A stretch of DNA of 64,000 nucleotides from Clostridia bacterium (GCA_900769665.1 CAAGHL010000007.1:1-64000), one strand, 5' to 3'; counted from the first letter of the stretch, positions 53,446 to 62,968 are shown. Notes: generated from the sequence alone by a model not told the origin. Program-made: numbers and translations.

Positions 53446-55569
53446 ATGCAACAATTCAAAAAGACAGTCGGACAAATCGGCAACAGAACCTACTACGTCT
53501 TTGAAATGGAAGTAGGCGGCAGACCCGTCCAAGTGGAAATCGGCAAGTACGCCGAACAAGCCAACGGATCCTGCATGGTGCAATGCGGCGAAACGGTCGT
53601 CATGACCAACGTAACCCTTGCAAAACAACCCCGTGACGGAATCGATTTCTTCCCTCTCGGCGTTGACTTTGAAGAAAAAATGTACTCCGTCGGCAAAATC
53701 CCCGGCGGTTTCAAAAAGCGCGAAGGTCGTGCAAGCGACAAGGCAATACTAACCAGCCGTCTTATCGACCGTCCTATCCGTCCGTTGTTCCCCAAAGGAT
53801 TTTTGAACGACGTGTCGGTCATCGCTACGGCTATGTCCGTGGAACCCGACATTCAACCGGAAGTATACGCAATGATGGGCAGCAGTATTGCGCTCAGCAT
53901 TTCCGACATTCCTTTCGCAGGACCTACGGGTAGCGTAGTTGTGGGTTACGTTGACGGCAAGTACATCATCAACCCCACTCAAGAACAAAAGGAACGTAGC
54001 CTCTTGAACTTGAACCTTGCAGGTACAAAAGACGCAATCATGATGGTGGAAGCAGGCGCAAACGAGATTTCCGAAAAGGAAATGTTGGACGCAATCATGT
54101 TCGGTCACGAAGCCATCAAGGAACAATGCGCTTTCATCGAATACATCCGCGAAGAAGTCGGCAAGCCCAAGGCTAACATCGAACTGCACTTGCCTTCGTC
54201 GCACTCGGAAGAGGTCATCCGTCCCTACGCCGACGCTATGCTTACCGAAGCGCTCAAGACATTTGACCGCTACGAACGTCAAGCCAACCAAGACGCAGTG
54301 GAAGCAAACTGCCGTGCGCACTTTGCCGAAACCAACCCCGAAGTGTTGGACGACCTCGGCGACGTGTTGTACAAGATGACCAAGGAAAAGGTACGCGCGC
54401 GTATCCTCAACGAAGGTATCCGTCCCGACGGACGTAAACTTACCGAAATTCGTCCCATTTGGTGTGAAGCAGGTATCCTTCCTCGCGTACACGGTAGCGG
54501 TGTGTTCACTCGCGGTATGACGCAGGTTATCACCACGGCAACACTCGGCACAATCAGCGAAGTGCAAAAGCTTGAAAACCTCGACGAACTCGACACATTC
54601 AAGCGTTACATGCATCACTACAACATGCCCGGTTACTCCACGGGCGAAGCAAAGCCGCTTCGTAGCCCGGGACGTCGCGAAATCGGACACGGCGCACTTG
54701 CCGAACGCGCACTCGAACCCGTCATCCCCTCGGAAGAAGAGTTCCCCTACGCTATCCGTACTGTATCGGAAGTCGTATCCAGCAACGGTAGCACGTCGCA
54801 AGCTAGTATTTGCGGCAGCACTCTTGCACTTATGGATGCAGGCGTGCCCATCAAGGCGCCCGTAGCAGGTATCGCAATGGGTCTTATGAAGAGCGAAGAC
54901 GGCAGCAAGGTTGCCATCCTTTCCGATATCCAAGGTTTGGAAGACTTCCTCGGCGATATGGACTTCAAAGTGGCAGGTACCGCAAAGGGTATCACCGCAA
55001 TCCAAATGGACATCAAGATCAAGGGTATCGACGAAGACATCCTCAGCCGCGCTTTGGAACAAGCTCGTCAAGGTCGTTTGTTCATCCTTGATCAAATGCT
55101 TAAAGTTTTGCCCGCTCCGCGCAAGGAATTGAGCGCATATGCACCCAAGATCATCAGCTTCAACATCGATCCTGACAAAATCCGTGAGGTTATCGGTAGC
55201 GGCGGAAAGGTCATCAACAAGATTATCGAGGAAACAGGCGTCAAGATCGACATCACCGACGACGGTACTGTGTTCATTGCAACAGCTGACCAAGCTATGT
55301 CCGAAAAGGCTAAGCGCATGGTACTTGCCATTGCCAAAGACCCCGAAGTGGGCGAAGAGTTCACAGGTAAGGTTGTTCGTATCCTCGACTTCGGTGCGTT
55401 TGTCGAACTCGCTCCCGGCAAGGACGGCATGATCCACATCAGCAAGCTTGCTAAGGAACGCGTGGAAAAGGTTACCGACGTTGTCAATATCGACGATACC
55501 GTTGTTGTCAAGGTACTCAAGATTGACGAAAAGGGTCGCATCGACCTCAAACTTATCAAAAAACTGTAA
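53446..55569 (+). CDS. pnp: Polynucleotide phosphorylase
   Basis: 3'-5' phosphorolytic exoribonuclease of mRNA decay. 707 residues: two RNase PH domains (the first contains FFPLGVDFEEKMYSVGKIPGG; the second has the catalytic region of RSPGRREIGHGALAERAL and SNGSTSQASICG), then KH (EVIGSGGKVINKI) and S1 (GKVVRILDFGAFVEL). The ATG at 53446 has AAGGAG about 14 bases upstream. An in-frame extension to 53338 is not supported by the family N terminus. Confidence 0.96.
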   Translation: MQQFKKTVGQIGNRTYYVFEMEVGGRPVQVEIGKYAEQANGSCMVQCGETVVMTNVTLAKQPRDGIDFFPLGVDFEEKMYSVGKIPGGFKKREGRASDKAILTSRLIDRPIRPLFPKGFLNDVSVIATAMSVEPDIQPEVYAMMGSSIALSISDIPFAGPTGSVVVGYVDGKYIINPTQEQKERSLLNLNLAGTKDAIMMVEAGANEISEKEMLDAIMFGHEAIKEQCAFIEYIREEVGKPKANIELHLPSSHSEEVIRPYADAMLTEALKTFDRYERQANQDAVEANCRAHFAETNPEVLDDLGDVLYKMTKEKVRARILNEGIRPDGRKLTEIRPIWCEAGILPRVHGSGVFTRGMTQVITTATLGTISEVQKLENLDELDTFKRYMHHYNMPGYSTGEAKPLRSPGRREIGHGALAERALEPVIPSEEEFPYAIRTVSEVVSSNGSTSQASICGSTLALMDAGVPIKAPVAGIAMGLMKSEDGSKVAILSDIQGLEDFLGDMDFKVAGTAKGITAIQMDIKIKGIDEDILSRALEQARQGRLFILDQMLKVLPAPRKELSAYAPKIISFNIDPDKIREVIGSGGKVINKIIEETGVKIDITDDGTVFIATADQAMSEKAKRMVLAIAKDPEVGEEFTGKVVRILDFGAFVELAPGKDGMIHISKLAKERVEKVTDVVNIDDTVVVKVLKIDEKGRIDLKLIKKL

Positions 55570-55592
55570 TTTGTAATTTAAGAAAGAGTTTT

Positions 55593-55660
55593 CTTGGGGG
55601 AGATACCTTTTTGAAAAAAGGTATCTCCCCCAAGCCCCCTCTCCCAAAAACTTTTGGTAG
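55593..55660 (+). repeat. Hairpin repeat family, copy 3
   Basis: CTTGGGGGAGATACC and its complement flank a TTTTTGAAAAAA core. The tail CCCCCTCTCCC with AAAAACTTTTGG matches the tail of the other copies. It lies 24 bases past the pnp stop. Confidence 0.8.
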
Positions 55661-55784
55661 AGAGTTTTGAGGTAGAGAACCTTGTCAAAGAACAACATAA
55701 ATGGTGATATTGAGTTGGTGATGGTGTAGAGATTTAAGTGATTGCTAATGCTTATTCTAAACAATAATCAATTCGGGATTATTT

Positions 55785-55809
55785 GGAGTACAAAGTGTAC
55801 TCCTTTTTT
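55785..55809 (+). terminator. Terminator downstream of pnp
   Basis: The stem GGAGTAC / GTACTCC with a 5-base loop is followed by six Ts. Confidence 0.75.
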
Positions 55810-55833
55810 ATTAGTTGTTTCTCCCTCAGCACT

Positions 55834-56114
55834 CCTTCAAGTTTTTGAAGGGTGGGGTGCGGGAAGGGGCGTTTTAGCCCTCACTGGCAATTTTTATGAA
55901 ATCGATTTATGATTGCATAAAAACAACTTTGCCTTAAAGGCAAGGGTTTCTCGATGATTTTTGGCGAGATTAAGCACTGGTGTACCGGATGTACAACAGG
56001 CGAAATGTCGTCGGAAAGCGCGGAAAAGACTGCCTTTAAGGTTGGCAGTGAGGGGTAAAACGCCCCTATACGGGAAAACTTTTTGAAAAAAGTTCCCCTC
56101 CCCGCAAATTTCCA
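55834..56114. mobile_element. Palindromic repeat module with internal 25-base inverted repeats
   Basis: About 280 bases of non-coding DNA. GGGGCGTTTTA-CCCTCACTG type arms at 55866-55890 and 56042-56066 are inverted and match at 23 of 25 positions. The left edge (CAAGTTTTTGAAGGGTGGGG, then TGCGGG) matches the tail of the hairpin repeats in reverse. The right edge carries a GGGAAAACTTTTTGAAAAAAG hairpin like theirs. The module appears to be a longer member of the family, perhaps a non-autonomous element. No open frame of note is inside. Confidence 0.6.
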
Positions 56115-56149
56115 AACTATCAACCATATACTACACAAAGAGGAAAAGC

Positions 56150-56857
56150 GTGAAAGCCAAGACGTTTGTAAATGTAGTAGCCAATGTAGTGATAGTAGCG
56201 ATGGTAGCAACGGTCGGGATAATAACCTTGTCGGGCACAACTGTCGGCGCGTTTGTCAATAAAGAGAACACGCCCGTATATCGTGGGAATAGCACCGACG
56301 GCGTGTCGCTTATGATAAACGTGTATTGGGGCACGGAATATATCGACGGAATGTTGGAGATATTAGAAAGATACGACTGTAAAGCAACATTTTTCATCGG
56401 CGGTTGTTGGGCGGTCAAGTATCCCGAAGTGCTTGGCAAGATAGTGGAAAAGGAGCATGAGCTTGGCAATCACGGGTACTTCCATAAACAACATAGCAAG
56501 CTGACCACCGAGCAAAACACAACGGAGATTACCTCTTGCGAAAAGGTGGTTTGGCAACTTACGGGCGTGCGGACGGAATTGTTTGCGCCGCCGTCGGGCG
56601 ACTTCGACAAGAAAACGCTTGCCGCATGCGAGGCGTTGGGGTATCGGACGATTATGTGGTCGAGGGACACGATAGACTGGCGCGATAAGTCGGCGGACAT
56701 AGTGTACGAGCGTGCGACCAAAAACACCAAACCCGGGGAATTGATTTTGATGCACCCCACTCAACATACTTTACAAGCGCTGGAAAAAATAGTACAATAT
56801 TACAAAGAAAACAATATTAAGCTGATTACCGTCGGGGAGAATATCAAAGGTATCTAG
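56150..56857 (+). CDS. ylxY: YlxY-type sporulation polysaccharide deacetylase
   Basis: 235 residues: an N-terminal membrane anchor or signal (residues 4-32) and a NodB-type domain. The place directly after pnp and before the M16 protease is that of Bacillus ylxY. The first catalytic motif, TFDDG in active deacetylases, reads MINVYWG here, as is typical for this subfamily; the paired metal-binding histidines are reduced to the HGYFHKQH region. APPSGDFDKKTL and LILMHPTQ are kept. It may be inactive as a deacetylase. The GTG start follows AAAGAGGAAAAGC. Confidence 0.87.
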   Translation: MKAKTFVNVVANVVIVAMVATVGIITLSGTTVGAFVNKENTPVYRGNSTDGVSLMINVYWGTEYIDGMLEILERYDCKATFFIGGCWAVKYPEVLGKIVEKEHELGNHGYFHKQHSKLTTEQNTTEITSCEKVVWQLTGVRTELFAPPSGDFDKKTLAACEALGYRTIMWSRDTIDWRDKSADIVYERATKNTKPGELILMHPTQHTLQALEKIVQYYKENNIKLITVGENIKGI

Positions 56858-56884
56858 TCGACGTACTTGGCGAAGAGGGAGAGT

Positions 56885-58141
56885 ATGGAATTTTACAAGC
56901 AATACCCCAGCGGACTGCGCTTGGTTGCAAAGTACCTAGACAACTTTTACACCGTGGCAACGGGCGTGTACGTAAACGTTGGTAGCATACGAGAAACGGC
57001 GGAAACAAACGGTTTGTCGCACTTTATCGAACACCTTGTATTCAAGGGTACGGAGCGCAGAACATCACTGCAAATCAGCGAGGAGATGGACGACATCGGC
57101 GCAAACCTAAACGCCTTTACAAGCAAGGATAGTACTTGCTTTTACACCAAGAGTATAAGTACCGATTTGGAAAAGTGCGTGGACTTGCTGTCCGATATGT
57201 ACTTCAATGCGGCGATTCCGCCCGAGGAATTGGAGAAGGAACGTGGTGTGGTGTTGGAGGAAATCAACATGTCAGCCGATACCCCTGAGGACGTAAGTGC
57301 GGATTTAATCGGCGAGGCGCTTTATTTCAACCAACCGCTAGGTCAAACTATTCTCGGAAACCCCGAAAACATAAAGTACTATGACAGAGATAGTATCTTG
57401 AATTACAAACGGAATCACTATTTTCCTGCAAATACGGTCATTTCCGTGGCAGGAAAATTCGATTTCGACCAACTCGACAAACTTATCGTCAAATACTTCC
57501 GCGCCGACGAGCCGTGCGCAAGGGAGTGCGAACCCGAACCCACATGCGAGTACACGTCGGAGTTTTTGCACGTGTTTAAGGACATCAACCAATCACACAT
57601 CGAGCTTGCTTGGGGCGGATGTCCGTACAACAGCGACGACTTCTATGCGCTCAACGTAATGTGTTCGGCATTGGGCGGCGGCATGTCAAGCCGACTTTTC
57701 CAAACCATACGCGAGCAACACGGCTTGGTGTACACGGTATACAGCTATCCTAGTTTTTACCGTAATTGTAGCACGTTTGAAGTGTACGCAGGTCTTAGTC
57801 CCGACAACTCGGAGAAGTACTGCAACCTTGTCCGTGACGAAATCAACCGCTTTGTCGACGGCGGCATTACCGAGCGAGAGCTTGCTCGTGCCAAGGTGCA
57901 ATCGGTCAATTCACTACTGATGGCAAGCGAAAACAACATGTCGCTGATGCGCGTATTCGGCAGAGTGATGTTGAAGTCGGACGAAGTGTACGACGTGGAA
58001 GCGGAGCGCAAAGCCTACGAGCAAGTGACGATAGAGGACGTCAACGCAATGGCACGCAAAGTGTTCAGTCAACCGCATGCAAGCAGTTACGTCGGACCGA
58101 AACACAAAGGCTTCGATGCGGTAAGCAAAATCAAGTTTTAG
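56885..58141 (+). CDS. M16 family zinc peptidase (MlpA/YmxG type)
   Basis: 418-residue insulinase/processing-peptidase family member. The inverted zinc motif H46-F-I-E49-H50 is intact, and the downstream glutamate lies in ERGVVLEEINMSADTPED. The second, inactive-type domain begins near residue 230, ending in the usual RAKVQ and R-rich region. The place after ylxY matches mlpA in Bacillus. The ATG at 56885 follows GAGGGAGAGT; a TTG at 56867 would add six residues without support. Confidence 0.92.
   Translation: MEFYKQYPSGLRLVAKYLDNFYTVATGVYVNVGSIRETAETNGLSHFIEHLVFKGTERRTSLQISEEMDDIGANLNAFTSKDSTCFYTKSISTDLEKCVDLLSDMYFNAAIPPEELEKERGVVLEEINMSADTPEDVSADLIGEALYFNQPLGQTILGNPENIKYYDRDSILNYKRNHYFPANTVISVAGKFDFDQLDKLIVKYFRADEPCARECEPEPTCEYTSEFLHVFKDINQSHIELAWGGCPYNSDDFYALNVMCSALGGGMSSRLFQTIREQHGLVYTVYSYPSFYRNCSTFEVYAGLSPDNSEKYCNLVRDEINRFVDGGITERELARAKVQSVNSLLMASENNMSLMRVFGRVMLKSDEVYDVEAERKAYEQVTIEDVNAMARKVFSQPHASSYVGPKHKGFDAVSKIKF
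57377..57395 (+). repeat. TACTAT-N7-ATAGTA inverted repeat, copy 7
   Basis: TACTAT, spacer GACAGAG, ATAGTA, inside the M16 peptidase gene. It is read as codons for YYDRDSI, a different frame from copies 2 and 6. Confidence 0.8.
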
Positions 58142-58239
58142 ATTGCAAACGGACTTGTTACCGGAACACATTCCGCACGGTACACCGAAACGCAAAACTG
58201 CCAAACACAAATTAGCGACAAACATCCACTTACACAAAG

Positions 58240-58269
58240 ACGGCGTTACCGGTACGGTTGCGCCGTTTT
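58240..58269 (+). terminator. Intrinsic terminator after the M16 peptidase
   Basis: ACGGCG / CGCCGT encloses an inner ACCG / CGGT stem and is followed by TTTTCCGTT. The remainder of 58142-58413 shows no gene. Confidence 0.7.
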
Positions 58270-58413
58270 CCGTTAGTCGGCGGCAAAACATCTTATCATA
58301 CGTGGCGTTAGTGTAATTCCAATTGCTACGTACACAAGTAATCATTGTCTTTCGTATGGCGACCGAGGGTGGCTCCAAATAAAAAAAAGAAAAAATTTAC
58401 AACGGCGTAAGTG

Positions 58414-58442
58414 TTGATTATTTTTATAGTTTATTGTATAAT
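58414..58442 (+). promoter_or_regulatory. SigA promoter for ftsK-rimO-pgsA
   Basis: TTGATT (58414-58419), a 17-base spacer and consensus TATAAT (58437-58442). Confidence 0.75.
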
Positions 58443-58501
58443 AAAATAAGCGATTAAATGTAGACCAAACACACAAAGATAACAACGGAGGCGTTTGTTT
58501 G

Positions 58502-61500
58502 ATGCAAAACAATTTGTCAAAAAAATCCAAGGCACTCAACATCACGGCTATTGTCGTTGCCGCGGCGTTGGTAGTGTTTGTTTTTTGCGGACGTTACTTC
58601 AATTCGTTCGTAAAGCATATTGCAAACTTTTTTGTAGGTAGTTTCGGTATGGCGTTTTACGGCATTATGGCTGCCGTAATTGTCTTTTGCGGTTTTGCGC
58701 TTGCAGGCAAAAAGGTACGCATCCCCGTCAAATATCTAATCAACTTCATTTTGTTGTTTGTAACCGTGGTGTTGTTTGTTCACACCCTTACCACGCAGTT
58801 TATGCAAGGTTACAAATATGCCGATTACGTCAAGTACGTATACGACTACTACGGTGCGGTGCCCACAATGGGCGGCGTTGTTTTCGGTAGCATTGCTTTT
58901 GCGTTGCAATCGGTGCTTAGCCTTGTCGGCGCAATCATCGTGTACGTAGGTTTACTTGTCGGCACGGTGTTTATGATAGGCGACTTTTTCTACTGCCTTA
59001 CCACAGGCAAGCTGTCGCTTAACGCACCTTCCGAAAAGGAAATCACCCCCACAACGGAGGAAACGACGGAGCAAGTCGTTGCGCCCATCACATACACGCC
59101 GACGGGCGACGCACAAACGGACAGACAACGCGCATGGAGCATTCTGCACCCTGCCGATACAGAAGAGAGCGTAAACCCTGTGCAAGTGGCAGGTCCGCAA
59201 CAGCAACCTAGCGTGGAACCGACCACCCAACAACAGCAACAAACCAACTACAATCCTACGCCCACAAGCGGCGGCAATGCGCAACAACGTGCAATGGAAA
59301 CGTTGTTCCCTCGCGAAGTAGTGGACGGCGGTTACGACAACACGCAAAACGGCAACAACTTCTTCGACAACGGCGGTATCGAGCGCAACACGCAACAAAA
59401 CATCGACGCGCGTCCGACGGTCAACGGCGAGGATTACTTCTCCACCAATACGCCGCAACAGCCTTGGCAACAACCACAACAAACAACCGGTTGGCAAGCA
59501 ACGCCGCAACGTTCGACAATGCAAGACAACTCCGACGGTTGGAGATTGGCTGACCAAACGCCGACCCAACCCACGGTAGAACCGTCCTACACGCCGCAAC
59601 CTACCCAACAACAGTCGTGGCAAACGCCAGTCAGTCAGCAACCCGTAAACCCTGCGCCGCAACCCGTACAGCCGCAAGTCAAGCCGACCCCTGCACCTAC
59701 GCCTGTTGCTCCGCAAGAAACATACACGTACAACAACGTCCAACAGCCGACCAACCCGGCCACAAGCTACGACACCAACGGCTACACCGACGTTACGAAC
59801 AGTATGCCGCACAACGATTACCCCTCTGCGGACGACCTTGACATAGTGGACGCCGTCGCCGACCAAATGGACGACTATACCACATTGCCTGCCAATGACA
59901 TGACTCGTCCCGTAGCGGTGGACGTGCAACCTACGCAAGAACCTACTCCCACGCCTACGCCCGTAGCGCCCGCTCCGCAACAACCTACGGCACCGCAAAC
60001 GCCTACCAAGACGACGACAAGCGACAGCGGCAACGAGAAAAAGCCTTTCAAGTATTCACCTTACGTCAAGCCGCCATTTGAATTGTTGGAAGCACCGGAA
60101 CCCTTTGTGGACGTGGAAGCCGCCGACCGTCAAGCCGCCGCCGAAGCAATCGTAAAGAAACTTGCCGTATTCAACATTCAAGTAGAGCTTGTCGACATTA
60201 TCGTCGGTCCTGCGTTCAGTCGTTACATGTTCCGCGTGCTTTCGCAAAAAACTCGTATGAGCGACTTTGCCAAGTACTCCGACGACATAAAAGGCTGCTT
60301 GGAAGCGCCCGAAAACATCCGCATTATCGCACCCGTCACGGGTACAAACTTTGTCGGCGTGGAAGTAGCCAACAAAAAGAAGAGCAAGGTTGCGTTGCGC
60401 ACGCTGTTGGAATCGAGAGATTTCCAAGAAGCAAAGGGCGCACTTGTATTTGCCGTAGGTAAGGAGCTAAGCGGTAAGGTGGTTTGGAAAGACCTTGCCA
60501 AAATGCCGCACTTACTTATCGCAGGTCAAACCGGTTCCGGTAAGAGCGTTTGCGTCAACTGCCTTATTGTCAGCATGCTTTACAAGTACGGACCGGAATA
60601 TGTTCGCTTCCTAATGGTGGACCCCAAACTTGTCGAATTGTCCCGTTACAACGGCATTCCTCACATGCTTACGACGGAAACTATCACCAAAGTTAATGAC
60701 GCTTTGGCTGGTATGGACTACCTCATCAACGAGATGGAAAGCCGTTACCTTTTGTTCAAGTCCAGCGGAGTAGGCGACATAGGCGAATACAACAAACGCG
60801 TCAACAGCAAGGAAAAACCCAAACTTCCCTACCTTGTGTTTATCGTAGACGAATTGGCAGACCTCATGTCTGTCAGCAAGCAAGCTTTCGAAGGCAAACT
60901 CGGTCGTCTTGCCGCAAAAGCCCGTGCCGCAGGTATTCACATCGTACTTGCAACGCAACGTCCCGACACCAAGGTTATCACGGGTACAATCAAGAGCAAC
61001 TTGACGGCTCGTATCGCACTCACCGTGCCCACGTTCACCGACAGCGGAACAATCCTCGGCTGTGGCGGCGCGGAAAAATTGCTCGGCCGCGGCGATATGC
61101 TGTTCAGCGATCCGTCCGCACCCGACCTCGAACGTATCCAAGGCGCGTACGTCGACAACGACGAAATCCGCAACGTAGTGGAGTTTACGCGTTCGCAAAA
61201 CGAAAGTCACTTCGACGAAGACACCGCAAAGGAAATCTTCGTTACCGCCGCGCAAGAGGAAGCCGCTCAGCGTGAAGCCGAAGCCGCGGAGGAAGCAGCT
61301 GCCAACAAGGAAACGCAAGTCGACCCCTTCTGCAAGCGTGCGTTGCGCTTTTGGTTGGAGAAAAACGGCGGCAAAGCAAGCATTGCATCCATACAGCGTA
61401 ACCTTGCAATCGGCTTCAACCGTGCAGGACGTATCGTAGCGCAATTGCAAAATCTTCGTTACATCGAGGAGCCTGCCGCAAGCGAAACCAACAGCAAGCC

Positions 61501-61561
61501 GCTAAAAGTGCTTGTAACGTTGGAGCAACTTGACGAACTGTTCCCCGACCAAGAAGGCTAA
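58502..61561 (+). CDS. ftsK: FtsK/SpoIIIE DNA translocase
   Basis: 1019 residues. Four membrane segments occupy the first 165. An exceptionally Gln/Pro/Thr-rich linker of about 330 residues (about 175-510) follows. The motor comes next with Walker A GQTGSGKS near 675 and Walker B FIVDELADLM near 780. The C-terminal gamma winged helix (about 948-1019) reads DNA orientation signals. It pumps DNA through the division or sporulation septum. The ATG at 58502 has ACGGAGG about 11 bases upstream; a TTG directly before it is not needed. rimO and pgsA follow. Confidence 0.95.
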   Translation: MQNNLSKKSKALNITAIVVAAALVVFVFCGRYFNSFVKHIANFFVGSFGMAFYGIMAAVIVFCGFALAGKKVRIPVKYLINFILLFVTVVLFVHTLTTQFMQGYKYADYVKYVYDYYGAVPTMGGVVFGSIAFALQSVLSLVGAIIVYVGLLVGTVFMIGDFFYCLTTGKLSLNAPSEKEITPTTEETTEQVVAPITYTPTGDAQTDRQRAWSILHPADTEESVNPVQVAGPQQQPSVEPTTQQQQQTNYNPTPTSGGNAQQRAMETLFPREVVDGGYDNTQNGNNFFDNGGIERNTQQNIDARPTVNGEDYFSTNTPQQPWQQPQQTTGWQATPQRSTMQDNSDGWRLADQTPTQPTVEPSYTPQPTQQQSWQTPVSQQPVNPAPQPVQPQVKPTPAPTPVAPQETYTYNNVQQPTNPATSYDTNGYTDVTNSMPHNDYPSADDLDIVDAVADQMDDYTTLPANDMTRPVAVDVQPTQEPTPTPTPVAPAPQQPTAPQTPTKTTTSDSGNEKKPFKYSPYVKPPFELLEAPEPFVDVEAADRQAAAEAIVKKLAVFNIQVELVDIIVGPAFSRYMFRVLSQKTRMSDFAKYSDDIKGCLEAPENIRIIAPVTGTNFVGVEVANKKKSKVALRTLLESRDFQEAKGALVFAVGKELSGKVVWKDLAKMPHLLIAGQTGSGKSVCVNCLIVSMLYKYGPEYVRFLMVDPKLVELSRYNGIPHMLTTETITKVNDALAGMDYLINEMESRYLLFKSSGVGDIGEYNKRVNSKEKPKLPYLVFIVDELADLMSVSKQAFEGKLGRLAAKARAAGIHIVLATQRPDTKVITGTIKSNLTARIALTVPTFTDSGTILGCGGAEKLLGRGDMLFSDPSAPDLERIQGAYVDNDEIRNVVEFTRSQNESHFDEDTAKEIFVTAAQEEAAQREAEAAEEAAANKETQVDPFCKRALRFWLEKNGGKASIASIQRNLAIGFNRAGRIVAQLQNLRYIEEPAASETNSKPLKVLVTLEQLDELFPDQEG

Positions 61562-61636
61562 TACAGTTTACATCGGTTTTGCGGTGACGGCGCACAAGCG
61601 TTTGTTGCCGCAAACCGCAATATTTGAAAGGAAGAA

Positions 61637-62968
61637 ATGAGTACAAAAGTCGGAGTGGTGTCCCTCGGTTGCGACAAAAACCGCGTGGATACCGAAGTAA
61701 TGTTGGAAAACCTCGCCGAAGGCGGCTACGAAATCACCGCCGACCCGAGCGAAGCCGACGTAATAATTGTAAATACATGCGCTTTTTTGCAGTCGTCGCG
61801 CCAAGAATCCATCGACACCGTGCTGGAAATGGCGCACTTCAAGCAAAACGGTAAGTGCAAAAAGGTGATTATCACAGGCTGTTTGGGACAAAAATTCGGG
61901 CAAGAAGTGTTTGACGGACTGACCGAAGCCGACGCCGTCGCAGGCGTAAACAGCTACGGAAACATTTGCGACATCGTTGCCGACACCCTTGCCGACAAAC
62001 GCAAACTTTACACGGCATGCAACAGCGGCATTACATTTGGCAAGCGCATACTTACAACTGCGCCGCACGTGGCGTATTTGAAGATTGCCGACGGTTGCGA
62101 CAACTATTGCACCTACTGCCTGATACCTTACATCAGGGGGCATTTCCGCAGTGTGCCGATGGAAGAAGTGGTGACGCACGCCAAGTCGCTTGCCGAGCAA
62201 GGCGTAAAGGAACTGATCCTCGTTGCCCAAGATACCACAAAGTACGGCAAAGATTTGTACGGCAAACCGCAACTTGTGGAACTGTTGCACAAACTTAGCG
62301 AGGTTGAAGGCATACGTTGGATACGCTTGCTGTACTGCTACCCCGAACTTATGAGCGACGAACTAATTGCCGAGATTGCCGCAAACGACAAGATTGTCAA
62401 TTACGTTGACGTGCCGTTGCAACACGTGGACGACGCAATACTCAAACGCATGAACCGCAAAAGCAACCACGCAAGCATTGTGGAGCTGTTTGGCAAGCTT
62501 GCGGAAAGCGGTATTTCCGTGCGTTCGACATTTATTTGCGGCTTCCCCGGGGAAACGGACGAAACGATACAAACGGTTGCCGACTTTTTGACGGCAACAA
62601 AAATGCGCAACGTCGGTTTCTTTGCTTACAGCCGCGAGGAAGGGACAAAAGCGTACGACTTCCCCAACCAAGTGCCGCAACGCAAAAAGAACGCCTACGT
62701 CAAAAAACTGTACAAGGTGCAACAAAAAGTGGTGGAAGAGCTTGGCAAAGCCGACGTCGGACAAACCTACAAGTGCATTGTCGACAATGTTGACGAATTA
62801 CAACGCGACGGCAAGTATTGCTACGTCGGGCGCACCTACTTTATGGCGCCGGAAATCGACGGAACAATCTTTATTTCGTCGGACAAGCCGTTACAAATCG
62901 GCGAAGTGTACGACGTTACCGTTACGGAAGCACTCGGCTACGACCTTGTAGGCGAAGTGCGCAGTTAA
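61637..62968 (+). CDS. rimO: Ribosomal protein S12 methylthiotransferase
   Basis: Radical SAM enzyme that adds a methylthio group to S12 aspartate. 443 residues. The N-terminal UPF0004 domain carries cysteines C12 (SLGCDKNRVDTE), C48 and one in TGCLGQ. The radical SAM cluster is C154-x3-C158-x2-C161 in GCDNYCTYCLIPYIRG, and a C-terminal TRAM domain follows. SLGCxKNxVD separates RimO from MiaB. The place between ftsK and pgsA is usual for Bacillota. Confidence 0.95.
   Translation: MSTKVGVVSLGCDKNRVDTEVMLENLAEGGYEITADPSEADVIIVNTCAFLQSSRQESIDTVLEMAHFKQNGKCKKVIITGCLGQKFGQEVFDGLTEADAVAGVNSYGNICDIVADTLADKRKLYTACNSGITFGKRILTTAPHVAYLKIADGCDNYCTYCLIPYIRGHFRSVPMEEVVTHAKSLAEQGVKELILVAQDTTKYGKDLYGKPQLVELLHKLSEVEGIRWIRLLYCYPELMSDELIAEIAANDKIVNYVDVPLQHVDDAILKRMNRKSNHASIVELFGKLAESGISVRSTFICGFPGETDETIQTVADFLTATKMRNVGFFAYSREEGTKAYDFPNQVPQRKKNAYVKKLYKVQQKVVEELGKADVGQTYKCIVDNVDELQRDGKYCYVGRTYFMAPEIDGTIFISSDKPLQIGEVYDVTVTEALGYDLVGEVRS

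Noticed and set aside
53749..55764. 671-codon open frame on the minus strand opposite pnp
   Set aside because: It is the complement of the strongly biased pnp codons. It has cysteine- and histidine-rich, fold-less translation and no start region, so it is a shadow of the real gene.
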